This document shows, piece after piece, positions 41,201 through 52,137 of a stretch of 64,000 nt of DNA. The notes beneath the pieces are model-generated. The model did not search any database. It had not been told where the DNA came from and saw only the letters and a list, made by a program, of their open reading frames with translations. The translations under genes and the position numbers were made by a program. Each line of letters begins with the position of its first letter. Within the stretch, counting starts at the first letter, position 1. Source of the stretch: Heliopora coerulea (Eukaryota > Cnidaria > Anthozoa > Scleralcyonacea > Helioporidae); NCBI GenBank assembly GCA_030142905.1, contig JASJOG010000006.1, forward strand, positions 1,521,501 through 1,585,500. Direction: 5' to 3'.

Positions 41201-44200
41201 CAAAGCCACCAATTTTAGCACTTCTTAGTTTTCCTTCCAAAACCTTAGAGAATGTGCATACCGGTAAGCTTTGAAGAATGAAAAAATCAATGAAGGGTCG
41301 TTTTCGACAAATTATTTTTGATTGATATACCGCGGGGAAACAGCAAGAAAACCTCCTGCAAAACTCGATTTTTAACACGATTACAGCTGTTTATTACTTA
41401 TTTTGGTTCCAAAAAGACGGTCCGATCACAACCCCTAAACCCCCCCCCCCCTCCCTCAGCACAAAAAAATCTTTAGTCAAGTTTACGAAAGCCAGAAGGG
41501 CAGAAACCGCCCTCATTAATGTGGCGAATGGTTAATAAGACCTAAAAAGCTGGGTTCCCAAGTGAAGGGAAATAGTTTATCGGCTGTTATATTGCGGTAA
41601 AATGACATGGAACTGTAACCGATAAGAATACATGTAGGACTCTGTGCGGAGACGCTATCCTTGTGATCTTTCCCCTGTAAAGGGGTAGGAGGAAGAGTAA
41701 AGACGGGGGTTCATTTTTCTTGGTTTCATCTTTACTTTTACAACAAACACTACTCCGGTTCACATATCGAGGATTAGAAGTCCGATATAGAGTTACCAGT
41801 TAATTTTTTAGCGTCAGTATTGTTGGCGAAAAAAGTCATCTTTCAGTTGGAATCCTGTTAAAAAAATGTCATTAGTCAAGTTTACTTTAGCAATCACAGC
41901 TGAAACTGCTCCTGTAAATAGCCAAAGGGTTTACCCTGTCGGTATCGAATATTTATACATGTAGCTTTTAGGTGAACCCACCTACCGGTACCTGTCGTTT
42001 GCGATTCTGCACGGTTAATTCTTCATAAAAGCAAATGAAGCGCTTCGACATGAAAGATAACTGTAATCGTCGGCAAACTGCCCCAGTGAACTGTCCCCTT
42101 TAGGGAGGTAAGGGGGAGGGGCAGGGACCGGGGTTAGCTAGTTTTGTCGTTAACAGTTTTGCTAAAAATAATTTAAAATTACATTTCGAAGCTTGATTGG
42201 ACCATTTGCCGCAGGCAAAACCAGTAAGCAGTGCCGTACCAACGGGGGTCCACTGAGACGGTTGTCCCGGGCACAAAATTTTATGAGGTGACATTTTCAG
42301 AAACAAAATTTTGACTTTTCTCGTCTTTCTCAATCTTCGTACAGTATTTATTTGTCAGTCAAAGTCAAAGATTAGTGACAAACTGTAATATCAAAATAGA
42401 GTTAGTTTATCATGGGGAAAACTTAGGTTTCCAGCGAAGACCCTTCTTCGGAGTCAAACGTAAAAGTGAAATCAAAACTTAGCGAGGTTTTTATGTGTAA
42501 TGTAATCATGTGACAAAAAATAGCCAATCAACTGCGAATGTCCATAACAAAATAGTTAACGAGAAAGTCATTCGCTATTTTAACCGTCGATAAGCAAACC
42601 AGCAGGAGAGGAATTTTATTGGGGACTCGGGAATTTTGATTTGTAGGAGGTGAAACAAAAAATAAAAGAAGAATAAGTGCACAAGTTAATGTTTTTATCC
42701 GGCCATACTAGACAAAACCATTAACTTGCAAGGATATAGCGACGTGTTGTAGGTAAAAAAAGAAAAACCAAAGGAAAAAAGGGCACAAGCTAAACTTTTT
42801 ATCCGCCCTTGCTGGACAAAAGCAATAACTTGTCAGGGATTATATATAAGAAAAACGTTAGTTTAACCCGTGGAGTCGAATAGTTCCAAGTTTGAAGATG
42901 AGACACTTTTCTTGTTTTTTACGGCTACCGTTACCACCAGAGATGGGTGAAATCGCACATACTTGTATATCAGATATTGAATGGTTAGTACTACTGAACT
43001 GACGGGAGACGGGTTTGTCGGCATCTTTGTTCCTTACGGAGCGAAGATGTTGAGCAAACCTGTTGGAGAGACGACGTCTAATTTCACCAATGTAGAGTTT
43101 ACAAGGAAGGGAGGTGTAAAACCTTCCAGTGTTTCCCGTTCAGACGCTCTTGAACCACGTTTGGAACAAATATCGAGTCACAAAATACCCTTCGTTTTAA
43201 CACTTCATCCTCTCAATTATAAAGTTAGAGACGTCATTAGTCGTAATTTTCATATTTTGCAGGACGATCCTGAGACATCGGCCATTTTTACTTATAAACG
43301 ATTAGTCTGTTTTCGACGCAGTAAAAACATTCGGGATTGCTAAGCTCGCAGCGCCCTCAAACAAAATTCATTCACATTGCCGGGCACCTTTTTATGCTCC
43401 CATGCCCGTTGCTACACGTCCGCTATCCTGAATACCCCTACTCTTATCACCGGACCTAATTCTGATGTCGTTCTTCGACAAGGTTTCCCTTGCACCTCCT
43501 CACATCATTTATTTTTACTTTCTGCAATAAATGTTGCAAACTCTACATTGGTGAAACTGGCCGTCGTCTTTCCGACAGGTTTGCTGAACATCTTCGCTCC
43601 GTAAAAAACAAGAAAAGCGTCTCGTCTTCAAACTTGGAACTATTCAACTTTACGGGCTAAACGAACGTTTTTCTTTCATATAATCACCGACAAGTAATTG
43701 GTTTTGTCCAGCATGGGCGGATAAAAAGTTTAGCTTGTGCCCTTTTTTCGTTTGGTTTTTCTTTTTTTTTTCACGTACAACACGTCGCTGTATCTTTGCA
43801 AGTTAATGGTTTTGTCTCGCAAGTGCCTACGTAGCACTCCTTTTTATATTACTATTAATTTATCATGATCTTCTGATAAAAGGGAATTTATTCAAGTTAG
43901 AACCCAAACGCTCCGCATATGTTTGCTTTTTGTATTGAAGTATTAAAACTAGACCCATGTTTGTCGACGTTCTTTGGATATTAAAGCTAACTTTTTTTCT
44001 GATGGTCACATCTGAGAGTTCAGCAGCAAGATAGAGTAATTATAGAATTTGTATTTCCAATCAGATTTCCTGGAGTCAGTTTGATTTGTGTAGTGCTGTA
44101 ACAGTCTTACTTATCTGTGGGGTAGTTACTTTAAAATGATCTTATGATAATAATATATTCATTGTTCAATCATGAATTCCCGTCAACTTTTACGTCAGGG

Positions 44201-44647
44201 AAAACATACGGTATATAATTAGCATTTCGTTCACAGTAAATGCAGTAAAGGCATGATGGCAATTCAGATCTTTAATGTCTGTTTTTTATCTTTGTTCTTT
44301 CTTTGTTTTTGCTTTGTTTTCTTATTTGTCCTTCTGTTCTAGGTATCCAGTATATCAGACGCTGAACGTTAAAGGGTTAAAATCAGTTCTAATGCGATGA
44401 CTTATTTCATGTTTAGATAAAATCCAAAATAATTTCTGAAAATGGAACTAAACCAGGAGAAATGATTTGCAAGCGTGCCAAAGAGCAAAACGTTGACTTG
44501 ATAGTGATGGGTACTCGAGGTCTTGGAGCTATTCGTCGTACCATCCTGGGAAGTGTTAGTGATTATGTACTTCATCATTCTGAATGTCCTGTTTCTGTGA
44601 TTCCTCCTGCTCCTTCTGCTCCTTCTGCTCCTGAAGCTAGTGGTTAA
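35174..44647 (+). CDS. USP-B: universal stress protein (UspA domain), four exons
   Basis: Complete 163-aa UspA-domain protein. Exons: 35174-35237 (64 nt), 37914-38003 (90), 38575-38681 (107), 44417-44647 (231 with TAA). All junctions are GT-AG and in phase (1, 1, 0). Exon 1 encodes NVLIPVDGSENCERAFD, exon 2 the NHVIVYHVHEPP strand, exon 3 a helical linker, exon 4 the ATP loop GTRGLG...GSVSDYVLHH (G-x2-G-x9-G-S). The C-terminus ends in a PAPSAPSAPEASG tail not seen in USP-A. Intron 3 carries a Penelope-like snap-back insert at 42.7 kb. Likely a live gene. Confidence 0.93.
35352..35790. repeat. Imperfect tandem repeat of about 210-230 bp in USP-B intron 1
   Basis: Units 35352-35560 and 35561-35790 share AACTTTCAC, TTTAGATCGAAGGAAT, TATTATRAGACAAACCAAAA and AAATGAAATTCTTRTGGAC in the same order. 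A third copy may begin at 35791 (GTAACAAATGTTAAAC). Confidence 0.75.
35930..35950. repeat. TA dinucleotide run
   Basis: Short (TA)n in USP-B intron 1; the rest of intron 1 (35791-37913) shows nothing coding. Confidence 0.7.
37914..38003 (+). CDS. USP-B exon 2
   Basis: 90 nt between acceptor CATTTTAG and donor GTAAGT. Encodes YVKYCHKPDNHVIVYHVHEP; no long open frame marks it, so it is easily missed. Confidence 0.92.
38575..38681 (+). CDS. USP-B exon 3
   Basis: 107 nt, acceptor TTTTAAAG, donor GTAAGC. Encodes LSLPSDEWKARLEASMQEVK and on, a helix-rich linker; ends in phase 0. Confidence 0.9.
38682..42680. other. USP-B intron 3, left part
   Basis: No exon seen. Notable pieces: the palindrome chain at 40405-40505, GC-rich scraps near 40740 and 41430-41455 (poly-C run), and a hAT-like CAGTGCCGTACCAACGGGG near 42231 without a found partner end. 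A CCGAAGA...GGAAAC pattern on the minus strand near 42425-42465 may be a worn ribozyme motif. Confidence 0.45.
40405..40505. repeat. Chain of three adjacent palindromes
   Basis: GATATTGTATCAAACACA faces TGTGTTTGATACAATATC (40411-40458), immediately followed by CACACAGTTAT/ATAACTGTGTG and then CACAGTTA/TAACTGTG. All three reuse the ATAACTGTGT unit. Confidence 0.7.
42870..43105 (-). pseudogene. Inverted partial GIY-YIG endonuclease fragment
   Basis: Minus strand from about 43105 encodes an LYIGE..RRLSNRFAQHLRSV stretch, the mirror partner of the plus-strand fragment at 43545-43605, and continues into the shared 3' region. Confidence 0.68.
43110..43625 (+). pseudogene. Penelope-like C-terminal region and GIY-YIG endonuclease, broken
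   Basis: Plus-strand pieces 42981-43343 and 43377-43604 contain LTLHPLNYKVRDVI, AIFTYKRLVCFRRSKNIRD and then a CSHARCYT/TLITGPNSDV block and a CNKC..LYIGETGRR-like motif readable only after frame changes. Typical of Penelope-like elements with a Cys-rich GIY-YIG domain. At least two frameshifts. Confidence 0.7.
44417..44647 (+). CDS. USP-B exon 4 (C-terminal, ATP loop)
   Basis: 231 nt after acceptor CATGTTTAG. Encodes KIISENGTKPGEMICKRAKE, DLIVMGTRGLG and GSVSDYVLHHSECPVSVIP, then a Pro/Ala/Ser tail of three APS-like units and TAA. Confidence 0.94.
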   Translation: MKSKIISENGTKPGEMICKRAKEQNVDLIVMGTRGLGAIRRTILGSVSDYVLHHSECPVSVIPPAPSAPSAPEASG

Positions 44648-45257
44648 ATATTTCAACAGAAGTCTTCGAGGACAATTACGTCGACACGTAGTGATGAAAA
44701 TACTTGATTATCATGTAATAGATCATTTTGACTGTTCTTTGTAATAGGTACTTGCATTAATTACATTTTTTGGACTTAATATCAAACTGAGAGACAGTTT
44801 GTGTGTTTGAGGTGCTTTGTTTTATACGATAGGTCAAGGTTGTTGTAGACGGCAACCCAGAAAATCAGTCATCTGTCTGCAAGATTTGGGCATTTACATA
44901 AAAAGACCAACAAATAAAAAGTTCCTCCCCTGATAAAAAGGACAAAACAATGGATGTTTTGCCATTATGACTTTCTGGAAACAAGTGTTATTTTTTTGGT
45001 CAACGAAAAGGCTGAAATAAAAGAAGAAAGCAGACTTAACCTTTTATACCTTGAGTATTAATCATATTAAACTGAAAGAGGGTTTAGTGCCAAAACATTT
45101 GTAATTGAAGAAACATAATATAGAAGTCGCGGCCTCTTTCTTTGGTTCAAGTATATGTACAAGTTTCATGCCCTTACTTCGCATTTTATGCTGGGCTTTA
45201 ATATTTCTTACAAGACTACGATTCCCGCCAGACCAATTTCTGGCTAATGTCTACAAG

Positions 45258-45737
45258 TTATCTTATAGACCAAAAACCAATACCAGCCGACAATTTGAAA
45301 AAATATAAAACAACATAATCCGAAGATCAGCATCTTGAGAAATCCAAGATATGGATTGAAACAAGACGAGAAATGAGTTTGTGATATTTCGATTTTATTG
45401 CAAAATCATCGTCAGACTAACTAATTATAAATACGCAATGTTTCATATAAGGTCTACAGTGACATCATACGGGAAGAATTCACATCTCAGCCGACAGCAA
45501 CTGGCAAGGAGTGATTTACGTGGAGGCGTGTACGTGTTGTGACAGGAAGAAAGACGACCAGATGAGAACTTATGCTTTTTCCTTAAGACACTGCGTATTT
45601 GTAATTAGTCTGACGATGATTTTGTAATAAAATCGAAATATCACAAACTCATTTCTTGTCTTGTTTCAATCCATATCTTGGATTTCTCAAGATGCTGATC
45701 TTCGGATTATGTTTTGTTTTATATTTTATCTTATAGA
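45258..45737. mobile_element. Snap-back Penelope-like insert with 12-bp target duplication
   Basis: TTATCTTATAGA at 45258-45269 and 45726-45737. Arms of about 120 nt (45299-45419, 45605-45725) flank a 185-nt unpaired centre; a 29-nt tail with CCAGCCGACA is on the left only. Sequence is clearly related to the 3' region of the 18-26 kb element (shared TGATATTTCGATTTTATT). No coding part remains. Confidence 0.88.
45610..45645 (+). ncRNA. Putative hammerhead core
   Basis: CTGACGA (45610-45616), perfect GATTTT/AAAATC stem, GAAA (45635-45638), TATC. Only two base pairs of stem I are evident (AC with GT). The mirror copy lies on the minus strand at 45415-45387. Confidence 0.42.
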
Positions 45738-48700
45738 GTTATCAATTAACTATACGCGCTATTAACCAAGGCTTTCAAAATATTTTGAAGTCAGCGATCC
45801 GCTCCCAAAAGCGTCTGTGAGTGAAACAGGCCGTGTGGCTCAATAATCTTAATTCAGCAATACTTTCCCTGGAAAAAGTTTAGATTTTCTGGTTCTAGAA
45901 CGACAATCTGATGTTTTTTCTGGAAACATTTGAGCCACCTGAAGTCATCACTGAACCTTCAAACGTGGCAATTTTATAGGACAATTTCTGTTTGACAAAG
46001 TTTTTCTCTATCATCAAGCTAAAATAAGCCGCATATGTTTTGCTAAACCCAAACGAAATTGCTTTCTGATTTTCGTGATTACCACATGCCACTAGTACGA
46101 GATTCAAGACGGCAACAACATCAAGGTACTGTCAATCAAATAACGCGATGCGAATGATTCAAGCATTCTTTTAGCGAGCAAACAAACCTTATTGATACAG
46201 ATTCCCGATTGTAAATCAGAATTAATCTCCCGGAATGGTAGATCATGGAGATACCAAGGAAAATGCTTCTAAGATCCCCGAAAACGTATAAAACCTGCGG
46301 CGGTAAGTCTCCTTCCTATCGAGAGGTCTTCCTTCGGGGAGACACCAAAGGGAGACCCTTGAGTAAAATAATAGAAGACCTATTCCGACTGAAAAGAGGT
46401 ATAGTCAATGGGTTCTGTACTTTTCCTCATATCTTATTACCTGTAAAATACTTCCTGATCAATTTTATCACATGGAACCTATTTTGGTCTCTGGAGCATG
46501 GCGAATGCGATGACAAACAAACATGAAGATATCAAACCCTTTTGTGACAGCAATATAAGCACCCGAAGTGTGTATACATCTCTGAAACATCGTGTACGTA
46601 TACTCTTTTTCAATCAATATTGAAGTTCTTACTAAGACCAGAACTATGAACCAGTTTTACTATTCACCATGGTAAATAATTATACAGTTTTCGAATCAAT
46701 ATTTAAGTTTGTTACCAACACCATTAATGAGCCAGAATGATAAATACGTTCACGTTTTCAAGACAATATTTACGTTTGTGACTAAGACCAATTCTTTTAA
46801 GAGCTATGAGTATTACCATTTCCCATTGTGAGTACTTATACAGTTTCCAAATCACTATTTAACGTTTTTTCAATGATAAGTTCGATTCGGTACTATGATG
46901 CAATATTACTATTCACCGTACTAAACACACATGGGCTTTTTAAATATTTAAGTTTTTCAACACAACCAGTCGTTTTGAGTACTGCAGTTTAACACTACTA
47001 TTCACCATGGTAAATAAACATCTTTTAAATCAATATCTAAGTTCCATTGGAGTGAATATTACAGCGTGGTGTTGATATACTTGAAACGCGCATGCTCGCA
47101 TGCTTTCTGTTCAAACGGAAATACTGATTCACGTCTCAATCTCGGAAAAACTTTCGAGAGCAAGAAGCGCGAAATCATGCAAATTTCAAAAATACTTAAG
47201 CGTGTTACGACGACCATTTCTTTTAAGAAATCGAATAGAGCATTACCGTTTACCATGTCAAATACACATGTACTCTATATATAAGTTGACAGCGACTAGT
47301 TATTGAACTGTGAACCAACATCACTATTCACCAGGGTTTAAAAGAATGGCATACGCTTTTGAAGTCAACATTTAAGTTTGTTGGTATTTATCACGACCAA
47401 TTCGTTTTCCTCCTTTGTATTTGCATAAAACATTGTTTCCCTCATGTGTTGTAACAAGACTGTTCGACAACAATCCAAAACATACACGTGTTTTATAGCT
47501 ACCCAGAGCCTGAGGGCAGTTGTTCCAGCGAAAATGTGCACCAATTTAGGATTACTAGATTATCTGTTGCTTCAGTTCAGTATATTTTTTTCAGCATTCG
47601 AGTTAAGATTTCACCCGCATTAATTTCTCTAATTACTCTTATTTCACTGCACAAATTTTCTTCATTATTTGCCATTCAATAAGAAAATTTTGCCTGAGTC
47701 AACTAAATTTACCTCATGAATGCCATGCGATATAATTAACTGACGAAGAAATCCTTCGCCTTGTACAAATTTCCCTCGTGAATGACATGAGAGGAAAGTA
47801 GAAGACAAGGACCCTTTCTCTTTGAGGAACAAGCTGTTTTGGGGAGTCATGCCTCTCAAAATTTCTTGAGCAATTACAGTATCAAAGTGATTCCATGACT
47901 TATAGGAATCAACGATTAAACTTCCCCCTTGTCTTGGAAAGATTTGTAAAAGTTTTCGGGTTACCAACAACGTCCTCAGATCTTTCCTCCGGTGCGGGGA
48001 AATTTAATCGCCATTTGCTAGTTTGGCTCAAGACATCGTGTCACTTATGATAGGGACCATAAAATCTACGATGACGTTCTTAAAATTTTAGCATTTTAAG
48101 AAACTACCTTTTATTGACCACCGTACTGGATACTTGTGGCTGGTTTTATGGCTCCTAAAATGCTCCAGTCCTCCTAAAACGACTGCGGTCTACTGTTCAA
48201 TTCAATCTTAAGTAACAGTTTTTTACCCTCTTCGAACTTACGTCTTCCTTAAGATGTGAAAATGATCTAGGCGACGTTGTATGCAGAACGGCGGCATTGA
48301 GAATGCTCTGGATGGTAAAAATTATCCTTTTTCTTTGTTTTGCATGAAGATTAGTTTTGTTTAAAGAACTTCGTCGTTGAAATTAACGTCGTAGATCTTA
48401 AGGTCCCTAATATGCATGCGGCTAGTAAAATTCTGTTGTATAAAAAATGGAATACGCCACACGCAAACATTGTTGATATTGCACTTGAAAATAAAACGAC
48501 ACGCCTCTATCTCGTACATCATTAGCGCTGTTCAGCTCCTGTGAAGTAACAAGGGGCACTTGAAGTGAGATAAAATATCACCAAATGGGTTACACGGAAA
48601 CACTCTTGGTACAACAAAAATGTAGGTCTCTAAAAGGATGTTTCCAACGTGATAATTACAAAGACCATGATAGCTGTGTCTCAAAATACATTAGATTCCA

Positions 48701-50962
48701 TTTCAGCACCCATCCACCAAACTCGTAACCCGGGCTTTTTCTGTGGGAAGGGAGAAAAAAAAAAGCCTTGGCTACGAGGTCGCAGATCCACTTCAAAAAA
48801 TTTCCTGGAACAAACTATGTTGTACCTTAAAAGGTTGAAGCCTTCAGCTAATCTGAACTTCTCCTCTAAACAAAACATCTCGTCAGAACCCTGAAAATGA
48901 AATGATTATATTGTTCATGTTAATTGTACATAGTAATTCCTTTGCAATTAAATCAGAAGTGATGAATTACCCTAATTTCCCAGTCTTAAGATGTTAGAAT
49001 TTGATTTTGTTATAATCAAAAGAATAGAAGAACAGAATAACAACGGTCATTAGTATTTTTCAATTTTTACCCAATATATAGTTGGTGTATAATTACATAG
49101 GTGAATATCAAAAATCCTGCGGGGTGATTGGCCAAAAGTTACATAATATTTCTCTATAATTCATTACAAATGAATATGACAATGAAGTCAATTTAAGCAA
49201 AATGGTGGCTAGTTTGTAAATATTACCGAGGAACTTTTAAAAACAACTCGTTCACCACTTTCTTTAAAACTATTACATATACCATTAGACCAAAACAATT
49301 ATTCGCCTCACAACTTCTCAATCAGGGATTATCCAGCGATACTCAACTCGCTATAGGGTTACAGGTAAAAATAAGCAGATAAACCTAAACTTCTACCTGG
49401 CAAAATAAGAAATTTGTTAAAAGCGACGAGGGATGGATCCAACGGCTACTAAATAAATTCCTTATTTACATCGTTTTTTCGGTCTTTACCGGAAAGTATT
49501 TGCCACCAGTTATTTAAGCACTCCCGTTTCTTCCTCTGTTAAATGTGTGATCATACTGGATTGACTGAGAAACTACACAATTAAAGTTTCGCTGTTATGC
49601 TTCTTGATGAAGCTGTGTGTAGTTTTTTCTTTTTAAATATTAATCAGAAAAACTCTTGTGAGCAACCGAGTGGAATTTTAAATATGGCTCTCTCTCTCTC
49701 TCTCTCTCTCTCAACTTCGCGCTTTTGCAAAGCCTCTGAATGATGTTTTCCTTCCGAAAAGAAATTTTGGCATTGGGAAGAAAAAAACAAGAAGCGCTTA
49801 TTTGAAGATAATTAGAAGGAAATTTTCGTCGTCTAGAAGGAAATTGGACAGAAATTTTAAGATTTTAATGTTCTCCTGGTTAAAAAAATTTAGGGAAAGT
49901 GCTGATATAACTTGCTAATTATCAAAAAATGGTAGATATCAATTCTGATTTGAAAATAGTTTTAAATTTACCTTTTTGATGCGCCTTCCTACGAAAGCGT
50001 AATCGTGAGGACGGGCCTAAATTACCATTTCAAAGCTACAGGAAATCATAAACCAATTTAGATTTCCAAATTTATGTGATCTTTATGAACTATCTTCAGA
50101 TCAGCCAAAGCGTATGACATTCCTCATCTTTTTCATTATTTTAAAGAACGAACTTAACACCCGAGAAATTATGTCCGCCTGAGGTGTTGACGTCGGCAAA
50201 TTTTACAACCATGACTTGGACCGAGAAAACTTTTGGTAACAGGGTCAGCCTCATCCAATTAATTTTGTTCTGATGGCAAAGTGGAGGGAATGCGAAAAAA
50301 GAGATGCATGGACTTGTAGAGCAAAGGTGTAAAGGGATGGATAACTATGTCACGGAGCGTATAAAGTCCCATTAACACTTGCGATTTTGTTCCTTGGGAT
50401 TGGCAACTTGAAGTATGTGTTAAACTTATAAGAGTATCAAGGACAAGCTGCAACGAATCACAAACGACTATCTTGCTGTTCAGACTGTCATAGGTTGATT
50501 ACATATTCTAGGATGACAATCGCAACGTACAAAACCGCACTTGCGGACAGGCCTTATGAGTTTGTTTACTGCGTAGTCAGTTTGCTTGGGTAAACGAAAT
50601 AGAAATTCAAAATAATAAAACAAAAAACAGTTACATGTAAATTACGAGGAAAAAAATACGAATGACAATGTTTTTGGTGCAAATTACTAATTTCAACAGA
50701 AGAAAATTACTGACTATACGGGAAAATTTTAGGCTTGTAGAGCAATATTCATAGACTAGGATTGGTCTACTTCTGATAAATGGGTTTGGGATATCTTGAG
50801 CTATTTGTTAAGGTGGCTTAGGCTGGTTCTGTGCACAGCAATCTGGCAACACTGAACATGCACAGTAGAAGTGATGGTATTACTGGACTAATTATAAGTC
50901 TCGGACAAAAAATATATAACTTATTAGAGTCTAGATTCTATGTAGTGTAGAACTACTTGAAG
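45738..50962. other. Intergenic region between USP-B and USP-C, left part
   Basis: No gene recognised. A loose series of TTCACCATGGTAAAT-like segments about 80-110 nt apart (near 46660, 46905, 47005, 47245, 47330) suggests a degenerate tandem array. A CT run lies at 49688-49712. Confidence 0.45.
49688..49712. repeat. CT dinucleotide microsatellite
   Basis: About 12 uninterrupted CT units. Confidence 0.95.
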
Positions 50963-51643
50963 TAATATTTCAAGTACGAGTTGGTGTTCTTCCTCCGATT
51001 ATTAATGAGTTTGAGAATTGCAGTTCATGTCGACACCAGACGTCAGTACGTTCTCGAAATTCCAGTTCTGTACCAGTGGCGCACCAAAGGGGGGACAGCT
51101 TTGGGGAATTCAGCTCCTCCTTGAGCAGTAACAAAATTCTATTGCATCCACGAAAAAATAAAATAGCAAATTTATTGTAAAATTAAAAGAAGATGGCGAG
51201 GAGGGTACGATGACTATGAAAGACAACCGTGTAATTCAATAGTTTCTCCGTCACGCCACCTTACTGGTGTGTTGTATATAAGAACTGTCAATTTATCCTG
51301 GACAAAATACTTTTGGTGAGCATGTCTCCACAGTCCCCAAGTGGAGGCCGATTTCTCAAACTCATTAATAACTCATAAAGCAAAAACCAAAGAAATATAT
51401 AATTAATCAGTATTTTGAAATTGGAGGAAGATTACAGCTGAATTTTTCCAACTTTCGGCTGGATTTTCGCCTAAAATAATGGTTCGTTTGAGAAGTGATT
51501 TCAAACACTCGTTTAATGTTCATTCTCCGATTTCTAGATACCTCGAAACTCGTTAAAAAAGCTCGGCTTCGCCTTGTTTTTCAACTCGTTTCTCGGTATC
51601 TAGAAATCGGAGAAGAACACCAACTCGTACTTGAAATATTGCT
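50963..51643. repeat. Nested inverted repeats
   Basis: Outer pair: AATATTTCAAGTACGAGTTG (50964 on) with its complement at about 51620-51640. Inner pair: ATTAATGAGTTTGAGAA (51001-51017) with TTCTCAAACTCATTAAT (51353-51369). A third hairpin, 51522-51615, has arms TCCGATTTCTAGATACC and complement. The layers suggest a foldback element interrupted or rearranged; a CAGTGGCGCACCAAAGG hAT-like end at 51073 lies inside. Confidence 0.65.
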
Positions 51644-52067
51644 TAACATTCTAGCAAAAATCATGGTTGCGCGGTTTCATGGTTTGTACTGCATCTGAAA
51701 GTCATGTGCAGAGCGTTTTGTTCAAATGAACACTGAGAAACATTCAAGGAATGTTCGCAGTCTATTTCTACTTCTTGCAGAACGAAAACTTTTTTATAAT
51801 TTATTTACACTGACGGGTGTACTGATTAGGACAGAAAGTTCTGAAAAAAAAGGATTAACACGAGAATTTTGTGGTGAACGGGTGGAATCACTGCTCGGTA
51901 ATGCAGACTATTTGCGCCATGTAACTTCAAACCGACGCATTTGAAGGATAACTTTAGAATTCAAATATAATTTATGGAAATTCGTTTGTTTACATGCATT
52001 CTTCCTGTAATTGGGGAACATGTGTTGAGGTTCTATTTTTAGTTGCTTGGGGCCTACTTGATTTAAA
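51644..52067. other. Region upstream of USP-C start
   Basis: Likely promoter and 5' untranslated region of USP-C; no recognisable element or exon. Confidence 0.4.
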
Positions 52068-52137
52068 ATGGAGACGACTGCTCGGAAAATTATCATCGCT
52101 GTGGATGGAAGCAAACATTCTGAACGTGCTTTCCAAC
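52068..52137 (+). CDS. USP-C exon 1
   Basis: 70 nt from ATG to donor GTAGGT; METTARKIIIAVDGSKHSER, Asp at residue 13, phase 1 exit. Confidence 0.9.

Larger units (their letters stand above)
42681..43820. mobile_element. Snap-back Penelope-like insert, second family
   Basis: Arms at about 42702-42925 and 43600-43815 are complementary; the left arm extends further and holds a second copy of an ATCCGCCC..CTGGACAAAA unit. The two halves read outward: minus strand 43110-42870 and plus strand 43110-43620 both encode parts of a GIY-YIG endonuclease. AAGTGC lies at both edges (42675-42680, 43821-43826), a possible short target duplication. Inserted in USP-B intron 3. Confidence 0.75.

Noticed and set aside
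40922..41218. 98-residue plus-strand open frame opposite an 88-residue minus-strand frame
   Set aside because: Mutually overlapping frames in an intron, no splice context, no known motifs.
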